The notes under the pieces were generated by a model, which searched no databases, was not told the origin of the DNA, and saw only the letters and a list, made by a program, of their open reading frames with translations. Below, in pieces: positions 20,614 to 33,240 of a stretch of DNA of 64,000 bases; the stretch's first letter is position 1, and the number at the start of each line of letters is the position of its first letter. This DNA is from Glandiceps talaboti (taxonomy: Eukaryota > Hemichordata > Enteropneusta > Spengelidae), in assembly GCF_964340395.1 (NCBI RefSeq), contig NW_027554288.1, positions 310,001 through 374,000 of the forward strand, read 5' to 3'. The translations under genes and the position numbers were made by a program.

Positions 20614-22151
20614 ACATCACGGGGCATGGCCGTGATGTGTTCCGTGACATGACCCAAAAACATGGGATACGATTTCAATCTTTCGAGGGTGTAAAACCTG
20701 AAGAATATGTCAAACAAGTTGCCGAGATAACTGGTCCTGAAAACGTTATTGCAGCCTCAAGAGCAAATGGGGCTGTTGTGGTTTTTGTAAACTCTGTCTC
20801 TTGGGTCGGGACGGTATGTAGCATCAGTATAGACATCGACGGATGTTGGGCTCATGCCGAACCACTCGTTAAACCTTGCACAAAACTTATCCTCTCAGGC
20901 GTACCACCTTACATTCCTCAAGCCATACTTGAGGGAGCAATTACACAATACGGTAAAATTGTCAGCCCAATGAAACCCATTCCACTCGGTTGCAAACTTG
21001 AACGGTTGCGACATGTAAAATCATTCCGTCGTCAGGTGCATATTATACCACACGAGGGAATTGAAAGTCAGGACTTACAAGGTATGTTTCACGTATCATT
21101 AGAAGGTAGAACATACAGAATATATCTTTCAACTGACGAACCAAGATGTTTCAAATGCAACATGGTTGGGCATTTCCAACGCCAATGCCCAAACACAACC
21201 AATGACACCCGACAGGAGAACATCGAAAATAACGAGACGCAAACCAACAATAACGACGAAACAAATGTAAATACCACTCAAAGAACACCTGAAAGACAAA
21301 ATGCAAACGAAGACACGGGTAAAGACACACCTGATAACACAACTATACACATGGACGATGAAACTGACAATACAACAGATGACGTACCGATCGACGAAAC
21401 AGACAACTCAGCCAGTACAAAGACAAAGGAGAAGATTACTACTATACAAATAGAACGTGAAAACGACACACAACAAATGAACGAAACCGATACTGTTGGT
21501 ACTGACAATATACAAACAGAAATCAAAGACAACGATATCCAACAAAATGACAGCAACACTACTCCAAAACTTCCGAATACTAAGTCAAACAATGTCGATT
21601 CTAATGAAGAAGAGAGGGTACGAACCCCTCCTTCACCCTCCTCCAGCGCTCCCTCAATCCCTTCGGACATTGCGTCCTCCTCTTCCTCAGCCACACCACC
21701 AATTTCAATTGACCTTTCTGGGCGATTGTTACAAAGTGGAGAGGCATCAAACGACCTAGACTATAATTCGGATTCACAAGACCTTTTTATAGTACCAGAA
21801 ACCCAAATGTCACAAACTGAGCCAAACTTTAATTATGTCAATGAAGACACCAACGAAGATGAGATAGAATCCATCTCATCGGAAATGTCAGATGTGTCCC
21901 TATTAAATGAAAGTCAACAAGGACCATCTACAGACTCTATCAGACAATTTCTAAGTGAAACCATGCACTCAAAAAAAATCATAGAAAAATGCAAACAGTT
22001 CTGTCCAAACCTCAAAATCTTGACCCACGCTTTCAAACATTACCGTTCAACGCAAGCACTCACTACATCGCAAAAAGCTAGAATACACAAAATTAGAACA
22101 AAGGTACTACACTACATCAAGACAACCGGATATAAAACTAAGAACAACTGA
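20604..22151 (+). CDS. Element 4 ORF1 protein
   Basis: 515 residues, starting at the conserved CCAAGATGG context. Domains: N-terminal domain (TGPENVIAASRANGAVV), RRM-like segment (KLILSGVPPYIPQAIL), HVKSFRRQVHI block, CCHC knuckle (CFKCNMVGHFQRQC), Asn/Thr/Asp-rich disordered linker, EERVRTPPSPSSS with a Ser/Pro-rich stretch, acidic patch (SSEMSDVS) and helical tail (IRQFLSETMHSKKIIEKC). ORF2 begins 26 bases after its stop. ORF1 is intact although the element's ORF2 is broken. Confidence 0.92.
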   Translation: MAANITGHGRDVFRDMTQKHGIRFQSFEGVKPEEYVKQVAEITGPENVIAASRANGAVVVFVNSVSWVGTVCSISIDIDGCWAHAEPLVKPCTKLILSGVPPYIPQAILEGAITQYGKIVSPMKPIPLGCKLERLRHVKSFRRQVHIIPHEGIESQDLQGMFHVSLEGRTYRIYLSTDEPRCFKCNMVGHFQRQCPNTTNDTRQENIENNETQTNNNDETNVNTTQRTPERQNANEDTGKDTPDNTTIHMDDETDNTTDDVPIDETDNSASTKTKEKITTIQIERENDTQQMNETDTVGTDNIQTEIKDNDIQQNDSNTTPKLPNTKSNNVDSNEEERVRTPPSPSSSAPSIPSDIASSSSSATPPISIDLSGRLLQSGEASNDLDYNSDSQDLFIVPETQMSQTEPNFNYVNEDTNEDEIESISSEMSDVSLLNESQQGPSTDSIRQFLSETMHSKKIIEKCKQFCPNLKILTHAFKHYRSTQALTTSQKARIHKIRTKVLHYIKTTGYKTKNN

Positions 22152-22177
22152 ACACATTAAAATTCACTACACACAAC

Positions 22178-25100
22178 ATGGATACACAACGATATCTATT
22201 TTTATTGTTAGCCATTATGACAGGCTTAACATGTACAACACTCAACGTTAGAGGTTGTCGCGACTCCTTTAAAAGATACCAGGTGTTCGAATATTTGAAA
22301 AATAACTCACGGGCAGATTTCCATTTACTTCAGGAAACACACACAACCCCCACTGACGAAACAACTTGGCAACTAGTTTGGCGAGGCAGAGGCCTATTTT
22401 CCCATGGTTCGGTCAACCGCGGCGGTATCTCAATTTTGTTTTCTCCAAATACTAAAGTTAATATTCTAACCAAACGTGATCTCCTTCCAGGCCACCTTCT
22501 CTCTACCAATTTAATGATAAATGACCTCCGTATTCATATAATAAACATTTACGCACCAACTGACGCAACTGAACGCCTGGAGTGTTTTACAATCCTTGAA
22601 CAACATTTAATTTCCATTAAAGACTCTGACGACCCAATCTACTTGGGAGGGGACTTCAATTGTACAACTGACCCCCGGATAGATCGTAACCGGGGGTCCG
22701 AGCCAGATATCAGAACGTCAAACTTCCTCACAAATTTAACCCGGCGCTTTAAACTTGTTGACGCATGGAGAAACCAACATCCAGCATCACTTAACTATAC
22801 ATGGCATCGCGATCACGACAATGCGCATGCGCGACTTGACAACATTTTTGTTAATAAACATTATATCAACCGTATCAAAAAGTGTTCAATCCTGAACTCC
22901 TCCTTGGCCTTTTTCGGACCACTCACTTGTCACCCTTTCAGTATCCCTAAGAAGTGTCAAAAATCGGAACCCAGTTTGGACCCTTAATACCTCTATCCTT
23001 GAGGAGGAAAACTACAAGGGGATTATTTTTAATTTCTGGAAATACTGGGATAAACAGAAGGACAGTTATCCAAATCTTCAACTTTGGTGGGACATTGGAA
23101 AACAAAAAATCAAGCAACTCAGCCAACAATACTGTAATAATAAAGTGAACCAAAACAAAACCGACAAACATAACCTTGAAAGCGAAATAGCTGCTCTTGA
23201 AAGTCAGCTCAGTAACCATGGCTACAACTCAGCCGTTGAAAAAGTATATCAGGAGAAAAAGACTCTGCTCACCAATTTGACTAATCAGGAAAACAAACAC
23301 GCAGGTATTCGGAACAGACACAAATATCTTAATAACTCAGATGCTCCTGACAATGTTATATACAAACTTAACGAACAAAAGAGAACAAGAAAATCTATCA
23401 TCCAACTTCAAAACGGAAATGACAATACAATAACTGAAGATCCGACCAAAATCAGAAAAACGATTCGTCAATTTTACGAAAAACTTTACACCCCCGAACC
23501 CACTGATCTGACTTCTACCTCTGAAATTCTTAATAACCTTCCTCAAATTAACGAATTTGACCGCGATTTCCTTGACAGTGAAATTACACTCGAAGAAATG
23601 ACAAACGCATTAAAACTTCTCCCGAACGACCGCACACCTGGCATTGATGGTATCCCAAACGAGTTTTATAAAACCTTTTGGTCAGTACTTGGAAACGATT
23701 ACCATGAAGTTATGATGGCATCAATAAATCAAGGCATCCTACCAAACTCGTGTAAGCGTGCCGTGACTACGCTCATTCCTAAAACAGGCAATACAAATTT
23801 ACTGAAAAACTGGCGTCCCATAAGTCTTCTCTGCAGTGACTACAAAATACTGACAAAGACACTCTCTCTCCGTCTCAGGAACGTGATAAGTTCTATCATC
23901 CATCATGACCAAAGTTGTAGTATCCCTACCCGTCAAATTCATGACAACATTTCTCTGTTACGCGACAGTATCACCATGGCCAATGAAAACAACATCCCAC
24001 TTAGTATACTGGCACTTGACCAAGAAAAGGCCTTTGACCGTGTCAATCATCTATATCTTTTTGACACTTTACGCTCGTTCGGTTTTGGAAATAAATTTGT
24101 TGACTTGATTCATTTAATCTATAACGAAGCACAATCTTTAATTCGAGTGAACGATACCCTAACTTCGCCAATTGATTTTGCCAGGGGAATTAGACAAGGC
24201 TGTTCACTTTCTGGGCAACTTTACGTCATTGCCATTGAACCCCTTCTACACCACATCAGAACTAAGAGTAAAATAACAGGTTTAGACATTCCAAACTCAC
24301 ACAACAACAAATGTAAACTTTCTGCATACGCAGACGATGTCGAGGTTTTTATTACTCGCGACGAAGACTTAAATGAACTCAATCACTCACTAGTTATTTA
24401 CCAACAAGCATCCAATGCCAAGATCAACTTCAGTAAATCAAAGGGTTTGTGGTGCGGCTCCTGGCGTGAACGTCACGATAACCCCCTTAACATCGAGTGG
24501 AACAACAAAGGCCTGAAACTCCTTGGTATTTTACTTGGCAATACTGAATCGTACATCGACGAGAATTGGAAACATCTCACTCAAAAAATTGAAAACAAAC
24601 TTGAAAACTGGTCTCACTTTGCCCCTAAAATGTCCTATAGGGCGCGCGCTATAATTATCAACCAGTTAATCGCATCCAAAACACTTTTCCCTCTCACTGC
24701 TCTTACTCCGCCCGAATACACTATCACATATCTCCAACGCTTATTTCTCAACTTTTTTTGGAACGGAAAACATTGGATATCATCTGACACATTGTACCTC
24801 CCACTTGATAAAGGCGGCCAAAACTTGATTCACTTACAAAGTAGAATAACTGCACTTCGCATCCAATTGATTCAACGCTATCTTTATTTAGACTCTAAAC
24901 ACCCTTTTTTCCAAATGATTGATTTTTACCTCAGTAAAGTTGGGAATTTAGGATACACCAAGGGACTCCTTACTACTGAACTGAGCATGAATCTCAACAA
25001 TATGCCTCCCTTCTACATCGATCTTCTCAAGCGTTGGAGAAACACTAAAAAAATCCGTAAGCTTGACAAAACGAACATCTTCGAAATTCTCAACGAACCA

Positions 25101-26075
25101 CTCTTTTGTAATCACCATATTCTCCATCCATTCAGAAAAGAGCCATTTAGACTTGAACATTTGATTTCTGCTGGACTGACAAAAATCCGAGATCGTCTCA
25201 ACGCTGACCACAAAGCCTTACTTACGGTACCTGATATTACTGATAGAATCAATATTCGCTCCCAACGCATCCTTCAACTTACCCTGGATACAATCCACAA
25301 AGCCATCCCCACAGATTGGATGAACACAATCAACAAGTACTTACATAGTAGAAATGTGAACATGATTGAAAATACACACTACAGCTTTGAACTCCACGTC
25401 TCCGATGACCTCAACTTTCCTTTATACAAATTCGAAAAGGGGGCCATCTACAAACACTTAATACAGGCACAGCACATAAACCGGTCACCCGAAGGGTTAG
25501 ATACAGTCTGGCGCGATGTCCTTAATATTCCCGACAATAGTAAACCGAACTTCAAAGCCTGTTACTCACCTCTTGTCACATTATACGAAGGCGACCTTCT
25601 TTGGCGCATCATGCACGGTGCATATGAGAGTGAAAATTTCCTAACTGAAATCGGCGTGAGTCGAGAAAGAAATTGTCTATTCTGTTCGGAAAAAGACTCG
25701 CTTCTACACATTTTCTTTGAATGTCACCACATCCAACCCCTCTTAGCCTTCCTCAATTCACTCAAGAGAACATTCTCAACAAAACCCAAAATACCACCCT
25801 GGTGGTTCATTCTGAACCCGCCTAAAAAGTCAAATAAGTTCAACTCGAAACGAGAACGGGATCTTTTCATTTATTTAATCTGTCGAAACAAACGCGAAAA
25901 CATCCCGTATACTGATCCAAAAACAATCTTCAAAGATAAAATCGCCACCCGTCTAAAAATTGAATTTGCATACTTCAACCTCGTTCGCCAGCTTGATAGA
26001 TTTTCCGACACTTGGTCACAGAACGAAATTCTCTGCAAACTTTCACCAACGAATGAATTAGAAATACTGATTTAA
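22178..26075 (+). pseudogene. Element 4 ORF2 with a +1 frameshift
   Basis: The first frame (22178-22987) covers the leader (MDTQRYLFLLLAI), a second Met at 22217 and most of the endonuclease (LNVRGCRD, LQETHT, GGDFNC). It breaks at SSLAF, exactly before the Asp-His catalytic motif, where one extra base lies within 22909-22918. The next frame then continues without a stop to 26075 and carries the Asp-His motif, DRTPGIDGIPNEF, LDQEKAFDRVN, GIRQGCSLSGQLY, YADD and CLFCSEKDSLLHIFFEC. Relative to element 3, about 9 residues are missing in frame near 25,880 (after FIYLI). A single-base assembly error is the main alternative for the frameshift. Confidence 0.88.
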
Positions 26076-26261
26076 CTTTATCGTGCCTGATTGCTTTCTC
26101 CTCAGCGTGCCTGTAAATATTGCTACTGCACGCTGAAATGTTTTCCTTTCCCATATTTTATCAATAAAGCTTCCACATTTTGTGTCCGTGTCCTTTACTG
26201 ACTCCTTTGCCCTTGTACTCGCACACAGAATACCAACATTTTGTTAGTTCAATGGTCGTTG

Positions 26262-26375
26262 TCGAGCTCCCGTTTTGGGCAGCGTACTCTTTGCGTGTTC
26301 TCCGTCCTTGGAGTTCGGCGGTGAGCTCGATGGAGGACATACAAACACATTAACCACTTTCTAGCAACCTTGCTA
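26262..26375 (+). promoter_or_regulatory. Structured 3'UTR RNA of element 4
   Basis: TCGAGCTC plus CCG (26262-26272) pairs with CGG, a bulged T, and GAGCTCGA (26319-26330). The inner hairpin is CTCC (26300-26303) with GGAG (26310-26313), and the loop carries GCGTACTCTTTGCGTGTTC as in element 3. The second hairpin is TAGCA and TGCTA within 26362-26375. Stem bases differ from element 3 while pairing is kept. Confidence 0.7.
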
Positions 26376-26655
26376 TTTCCCGTTAGGTCTGACTGTTATA
26401 CTGAAAGACTGAAACAGCCAGCCTGATGAATAGACATGGAACCAACTCTTGTAACATCCGGAGGCTGATAATGCAGCTGCGACTTATACCAGTTGAAAAT
26501 CAATTTCCACGACTGAATCACCATTTGTTCTTGTTGAATGTCAAATCTTGTATAAATTTTTACCAATATTCTCAAATGTTAAACTTCAATTTCATTCTCT
26601 ACCTCTACTGTTATGTCAATATTTTAAAACATTGTAATAAAGTTCATTTTCAAAA

Positions 26656-26681
26656 CTACTACTACTACTACTACTACTACT
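26656..26681. repeat. (ACT)n microsatellite, block 5
   Basis: About nine ACT units close the array. Unique sequence begins right after and runs into a splice acceptor at 26711. Confidence 0.95.
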
Positions 26682-26712
26682 TCTGAAGTCTGAAAACCGT
26701 TATATATTACAG

Positions 26713-26832
26713 TGCAAGGATACCCACTACGTGGAAAGTTACAACAATGTATGCCTAGTCTACCAGGACAAGAGGATATCATACGGCGATCATCGATACC
26801 GAGTAAGAAGCGAGATGGCTTGTTTAGACTGG
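26713..26832 (+). CDS. Internal exon of an uncharacterised + strand gene
   Basis: Exon of exactly 40 codons between an AG acceptor (26711-26712) and a GTAGGT donor (26833 onward). It translates without stops and begins CKDTHYVESYNNVCLVYQ, followed by a segment ending MACLDW. It splices in phase 0 to the exon at 27637, whose first residues NENVDR continue the pattern. From memory, a similar run (HVESFNN, YQDKRI, W-N-E-N) occurs near the C-terminus of an expanded, uncharacterised protein family of invertebrates, possibly transposon-derived; I do not know its function. The acceptor lies 31 bases from the LINE array, so the array sits in the preceding intron or replaced it. Confidence 0.65.
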
Positions 26833-27023
26833 GTAGGTTTTTATGTGTAGCCTAATATTTAACTTCAAAGACTGTATTGTTGTATTAATTGTAATCTACA
26901 CATGTATTTTACAACTTTGCCCAACATGTTTCAATGCCAAGGTACCTGGTGCATTACGAAATGTTATGAGTGCAAGTGGTTAATTTACTAAACTGAGTAC
27001 CTTTTACCTGATTAATATTTGCC

Positions 27024-27060
<37 letters not shown>
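27024..27060 (-). repeat. (AAT)n tract, probable 3' end of a - strand retroelement
   Basis: A run of AAT on the + strand. Read on the - strand, GGGAATAAAG runs into (TATT)/(ATT) repeats, the form of a LINE or SINE 3' end. A similar GGGAATAAAG-(ATT)n end lies at 36,240-36,284 on the + strand. It lies inside the intron between the exons at 26713 and 27637. Confidence 0.5.
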
Positions 27061-27063
<3 letters not shown>

Positions 27064-27636
27064 TATTCCCTGAATTGTAAAGAAAATAGCAATATAGACA
27101 TTTATATTTACAATGAAGAAAACAATGGGGAAAAGGAGAAAACAAAAAACAGTTGTCGAGCATCTAGTCAAGTCTGTACCCCAGTCTCTTTTGTTATATT
27201 ACGTGAGCATCTCATTCTTGGCAATCTGTTCGTTTGACAAACAACTACAAAAATTAAAACAACTCAACACACCAGAAATAAACTTCATACACATAAGTAA
27301 CAGAAAATAACAGCAATGTGTTCCCAACATATCAATAAGAGAGTTGTGCTCCGACAAATGCAATGCATCCCCAAAACTGAGTTTCTACTTGTTTCTTTTT
27401 TCTTTTTTCACCATTGGATTCTTTGCAATGTGTCAACAGTTTTCTTGAGATCTCGATATGTCATTTTCTCCTGGTGGAAGATGGGAAGTTATCGCCATAT
27501 TTTTTATTTTGATATCAAGATATTTTTTTTTTCATTTTCTGAATACAAAAGTGAACTCTTCATAACCTTTTATAAGTGTAAATCTCTGCGATCTATCAGC
27601 CACGTTAACTTTATTTTCACCCTACTTTATCTCCAG

Positions 27637-27789
27637 AATGAAAATGTCGATCGGTCGGCAACGTCAAGAACAACAGGGCAAAATGCCAGGCAACAGCGGC
27701 AACAAAGAGGACATCGCAACCTCAAGAGGAAAACATCAGAATGGAAGCGAAAAGTATGGAGAGAGATGATGCGACAATTATTTATTTGA
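27637..27789 (+). CDS. Terminal exon of the same + strand gene
   Basis: Acceptor TTTATCTCCAG ends at 27636, preceded by a pyrimidine-rich tract. The exon reads NENVDRSATSRTTGQ, then a strongly basic Gln/Arg/Lys-rich segment (RQQRQQRGHRNLKRK) and ends REMMRQLFI with TGA at 27787-27789. AATAAAA follows at 27798-27804 as a likely polyadenylation signal. The phase agrees with the exon at 26713. The upstream exons are not in the window, so the whole protein and its role remain unknown. Confidence 0.6.
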   Translation, partial: NENVDRSATSRTTGQNARQQRQQRGHRNLKRKTSEWKRKVWREMMRQLFI

Positions 27790-27805
27790 AATTATCTAAT
27801 AAAAG

Positions 27806-29519
<1,714 letters not shown>

Positions 29520-29764
29520 GTAATCGTAGATGACCGGAACTTTTAGCATTAGATCACGCCACCGTAAACAGTTCTCAACATGTAGCTCAGAAGCATGCGT
29601 TTACGATATTATTGGATCGTAATGTGTTTTTTTCGACAAATACATTGCACAATGTCTTCGAATATGTATTTAGTCAAACTAAATGATTGGTAATTTATCA
29701 AACATGGAAAAACATTTAGTGTTTAGTGCAGCATAGCAATGTGAATACTCGAGTCCCGGGACAG

Positions 29765-30505
29765 GCCCAGTTACATGATGCAACTCATGAAGCAATTCGT
29801 CGCATGCGACGAGGCTTGCAACTGCGACGGGAGCGCGTACACGATGCAACTAGCTAGTTGCATGGTGAGTCGCAAGAGCTAACTGTTGCACATGCGTAAA
29901 TATATAAAGTTACAGGTCATCGAGGTCAAGTTTTCTAGCGGCAGGAATTTGGCAAAAATGCTATGAAATTGCTAACATTTACGAATAAAATGACTGAAAA
30001 CTTGTTGAAGTATCGATAGTAAAACTCTATACAATTCGAAGTTCGTTTAGGGCGATGTTGATCTTTCCGATGTCGCTACTTGCATTCAAGTTGGAAATAA
30101 AATGATATTCAGCGGAAATCAAGCATTCATAGACATTGTATACTATTTATAAGTGGTAATCGTGGTGATAAATCGAAATTATATCAAAAATACTTGCCGA
30201 AATAGAATATAATTTTATTTATACTAAAAACATGGCGGCCATAACATTGAACGTCATTTGACACGTAGGTATATGTCAAAGGTTATTACTTGCGACGCGA
30301 CGAAGTGGTTACACGGTGCAACTCACGAAGCAACTCGAGAAGCAACTTGCGACGAGTCGCACGGAAACCGATATGTCGGTTTCCTTGCAACGCACCTTGC
30401 GACGTCGCAAGACCCTGCGACGAGGCGAGTACACGATGCAATTCGTCGCATGAGACGAATTGCATGGTGCGTTGCTAGTCGAGTTGCATCGTGTAACCGG
30501 GCTAT
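29765..30505. mobile_element. Fold-back / MITE-like element with nested palindromes
   Basis: The left end (29767, CCAGTTACATGATGCAACTC) is the inverted match of the right end near 30503 (GAGTTGCATCGTGTAACC), with two mismatches over about 22 bases. A shorter unit inside, 30308-30503, has its own inverted ends (GGTTACACGGTGCAACTC) with one mismatch in 18. Further palindromes are ATGCAACTAGCTAGTTGCAT (about 29842-29861), CTTGCGACGTCGCAAG, and GGAAACCGA facing TCGGTTTCC. GCGACG-rich words recur on both strands. There is no transposase ORF, so it is non-autonomous. No clear target duplication was found. Confidence 0.6.
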
Positions 30506-30794
30506 ACACATTTTATAAGTTAAATAAACGCGCCGTATACATACCTGTATTCAACCCATTCAGTATATTTCAACCGGGTATGGTAAAACATTACAGTTAA
30601 TCTCGGTAATCCAATTCAAACTCCTTTGTTTTATTTCTTTTTGTCTTACGTCTTACCAGTATTTACCGAGAAAGATAGTGATTTTCAGCTTGGTCGTTAA
30701 TTATTCAGGATTACGTTAGGATTATGTGGTGTGGACGGAGAACGCATAAATACATGTAAATGAACCCGTGTGATAAACTTACCCCCCTTTAAGT

Positions 30795-31067
30795 TCAGTG
30801 TGTTAAGTTCATCTGTGAAACGATTACTTTTTTTTCTCTGTATTTTTTGTCAATCGTAACCTGTTCTGCTATTTTTTTAACTAGCTGAACACGACTTAGG
30901 TCTGAGGAGGGAATGTTGTTTCTCCGTCGTCTTTCCCGTTCTCTCGCTAAATAAGACTCTCCCTTCCTTTGCTTCTTTCTATCTCTGTAAGCACGTTGAT
31001 ATTTGGCCTGAGACTTTGCCATGTTATCTAGAAGATATTGTAGTTCACTGTTATAAGACACTTTCAT
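30795..31067 (-). CDS. Basic N-terminal exon, uncharacterised protein
   Basis: Open frame on the - strand whose core MAKSQAKYQRAYRDRKK (Met at 31022) is followed by a highly charged Arg/Lys/Glu stretch (YLARERERRRRNN) and IPSSDLSR. The upstream Met at 31067 is possible, but the MAKSQ start looks like the family's usual N-terminus. From memory, similar basic starts occur in an expanded invertebrate protein family of unknown function. The true 3' edge may be a donor (GTTACG near 30857 or GTAATC near 30827) rather than the stop at 30795. Downstream exons would lie below 30.8 kb; none was recognised. It could also be a retrocopy fragment. Confidence 0.5.
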   Translation of the reverse strand: MKVSYNSELQYLLDNMAKSQAKYQRAYRDRKKQRKGESYLARERERRRRNNIPSSDLSRVQLVKKIAEQVTIDKKYREKKVIVSQMNLTH

Positions 31068-31113
31068 TGTGTTTTACCTAGACACCAAGCAATGACGTGG
31101 ATGATTTCGTGAA

Positions 31114-32410
31114 GTGTACGTTACCACTATTTGTAATGTCCGTTACCAATGTGTTATCAGTGATATAAGAATTAAGTAAATGGATCGGTATGATTTTATT
31201 AGTCAGTGGTATAATAAAATCTTTACTGACAAAAAGAGTTGCAAATCAATTCACAGAAACGAGACTGTGACGTGGATAATTTGGAGTAACAAGATTTTAA
31301 CTAAAATGAATCCTGACAGAATATATATGTTGTATAAATTGCGCATGATATGATATTTAAAAATGAATGTAGTTATTTTCTTTCACCCAAGACTTTGTAA
31401 TATAATCATTATAGACAGTTATGAAAAATTATCCGTGGAAATTTATTTGAAAATAAACATAACATACACTTGTGAATGTAACATTATTTTGTCTGCAATG
31501 TACGTTACCTTTTGTAACGTACATTTCGCCTATTACAGATGCAAAATTCTATACTATGCCGAACAGCTGAGCCGACACTGATGGACTACAATGTAGACTT
31601 GAATATTATCTTCCAAAATATATACATCTTTGTCAGCAAGAATTTCTACTGCTGTTGCCATGAAAAAAAAACTTGCAACATACCACACAAGCGGTGAAAA
31701 TGTGCGTCTGAATGGCGATATAAATTGAACACAGCCCTATTCTGCGTGGCTTGCTAGGAAATGGCAGACGACAGAAAACACGTGATATCCCTAGAATAAG
31801 TTTGTTTACGTTTTTTCTCCTTCAAATCGTGAACTCAGTAACGTACACTTCAGTAACGTACATTTTTTTCACATAAATATTCCACTCCAAATTGACCAGC
31901 AAGTGCTTGACTATACTATTACTTTGTCAGCTTTTGTAAGCTTAACACCTCTATATGTCTATCTGTGCCTCTTACCCATTTTCTGATCGATAACAAATAT
32001 ATAGGGAGTAACGTACATTTCCCTACAAAATTACTCTGCCACTTACATACCTTTGCAACGCATTGGCATTGCGAACTGTCAATGTATGACATTCTCAACA
32101 TGTACCGCGAATTCTTGGATATGTATCGAATATTTAGAGTCATATTTTGTATATATCAGGTACAAAATTATATGTCATCAGATGCTGTTGATTTTCGGTA
32201 ACGCACATTTCGCGCGACCTAGGGACAACCACATTTCTGTATATAAAACATATATTTGAAACAATGTGGGAATCGCTTTCCATGATAAACAAGTTAGCAT
32301 ATTCGTGACCTTGTTTAAACAAACCGCTTAGGTTTCCTTCAATATTTCAGTACAATTTTCTTATCAATTCTCTAGTTACTTTGGCATCGGGACAGTAACG
32401 TACATTTCAT
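31114..32410. repeat. Cluster of GTAACGTACATTT motifs
   Basis: At least eight copies of GTAACGTAC(A)TTT or its reverse complement occur in 1.3 kb: near 31116, 31138 (variant), 31499, 31513, 31838, 31852, 32009, 32197 (variant) and 32393. The pair at 31499-31523 forms a hairpin. The cluster lies upstream of the - strand exon at 30795-31067. Intervening DNA is not repeated. Confidence 0.55.
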
Positions 32411-32419
32411 TTTGGGGTA

Positions 32420-33150
32420 TATCCATGGGTCTAAATGTAACCAAATAAAATCCGACAATGGAGCAACTTTCGTTTTAAATAGCCTAAGGTACCCTCTTGT
32501 CTTGCCACATATCGTTTCCATATCTCCGTCCATCATTTTAAAGTAAACAACGCTGGACATCAATTGCACCTTCTTATTGGGTTTGGGTTATACTGCTTGC
32601 ATTTGTAAAAACAGTGTGACGTCATAACAAGTGGTAGGCGATGATGTCATATGTATAATTGTAAACCTACTGGTTTCAGTAAGTTTCAAAGTAGGGAGAG
32701 AACTGCAAAAAGTATGGGCAGAAGCGCACGCTAGTGTGTTCGTGCCTGCTATACAAGCGCAGGAGTTGGGGGTTGAGAGGGGATGTCCTCCTCCTATGGC
32801 AAGAGCTTTTTGAAAAATGAACACCTTTTGGAGGACATTTAGAGCACCATTCGAAGTAAAACCCAACTTAATTATATAAAATTATCACTAATTTAGGGTT
32901 TCAAAAGTTTAAATCATTTCAAGTCATATTAACACAAATAATAATAAAAAAAAGATCAAGTACAAAGTGAGAAAATTTGGGGAAAACATGCACAGTGGAG
33001 GCCAGTTACCATTTAGAGATACAAACTCATTAAATTATTTGAAAGTGTGTCTCTATTGATTATGTTTGTGTGCAATTCAACATGTTCAGGTCAATGGAGG
33101 CACAGATTTTTGAGTCAGTCCATCCAGTAAATTATAAGGTATTTCATTTC
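32420..33150. other. Intergenic DNA, nothing recognised
   Basis: No coding-like ORF with splice signals and no clear repeat. The short frames at 32588-32866 lack any familiar pattern. Confidence 0.5.
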
Positions 33151-33152
33151 TT

Positions 33153-33163
33153 ATGTATGTATG

Positions 33164-33236
<73 letters not shown>
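33153..33236. repeat. (TGTA)n / (AT)n microsatellite
   Basis: TATG repeats turning into a long AT run. Open frames reading Ile-Tyr repeats from it are artefacts. Confidence 0.97.
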
Positions 33237-33238
<2 letters not shown>

Positions 33239-33240
33239 AG

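Larger units (their letters stand above)
20398..26655 (+). mobile_element. Tx1-clade LINE, element 4 (ORF2 frameshifted)
   Basis: Element of about 6.3 kb with a 5'UTR of about 200 bases, intact ORF1 (20604-22151), damaged ORF2 (22178-26075) and a 3'UTR of about 580 bases. AATAAAG near the end is followed by TTTTCAAAACTACTACT. It is the nearest relative of element 3 in this window by protein and 3'UTR layout. Confidence 0.92.

Noticed and set aside
32588-32866. 92-residue - strand frame
   Set aside because: No domain, no splice or start context, and an overlapping open frame on the other strand.
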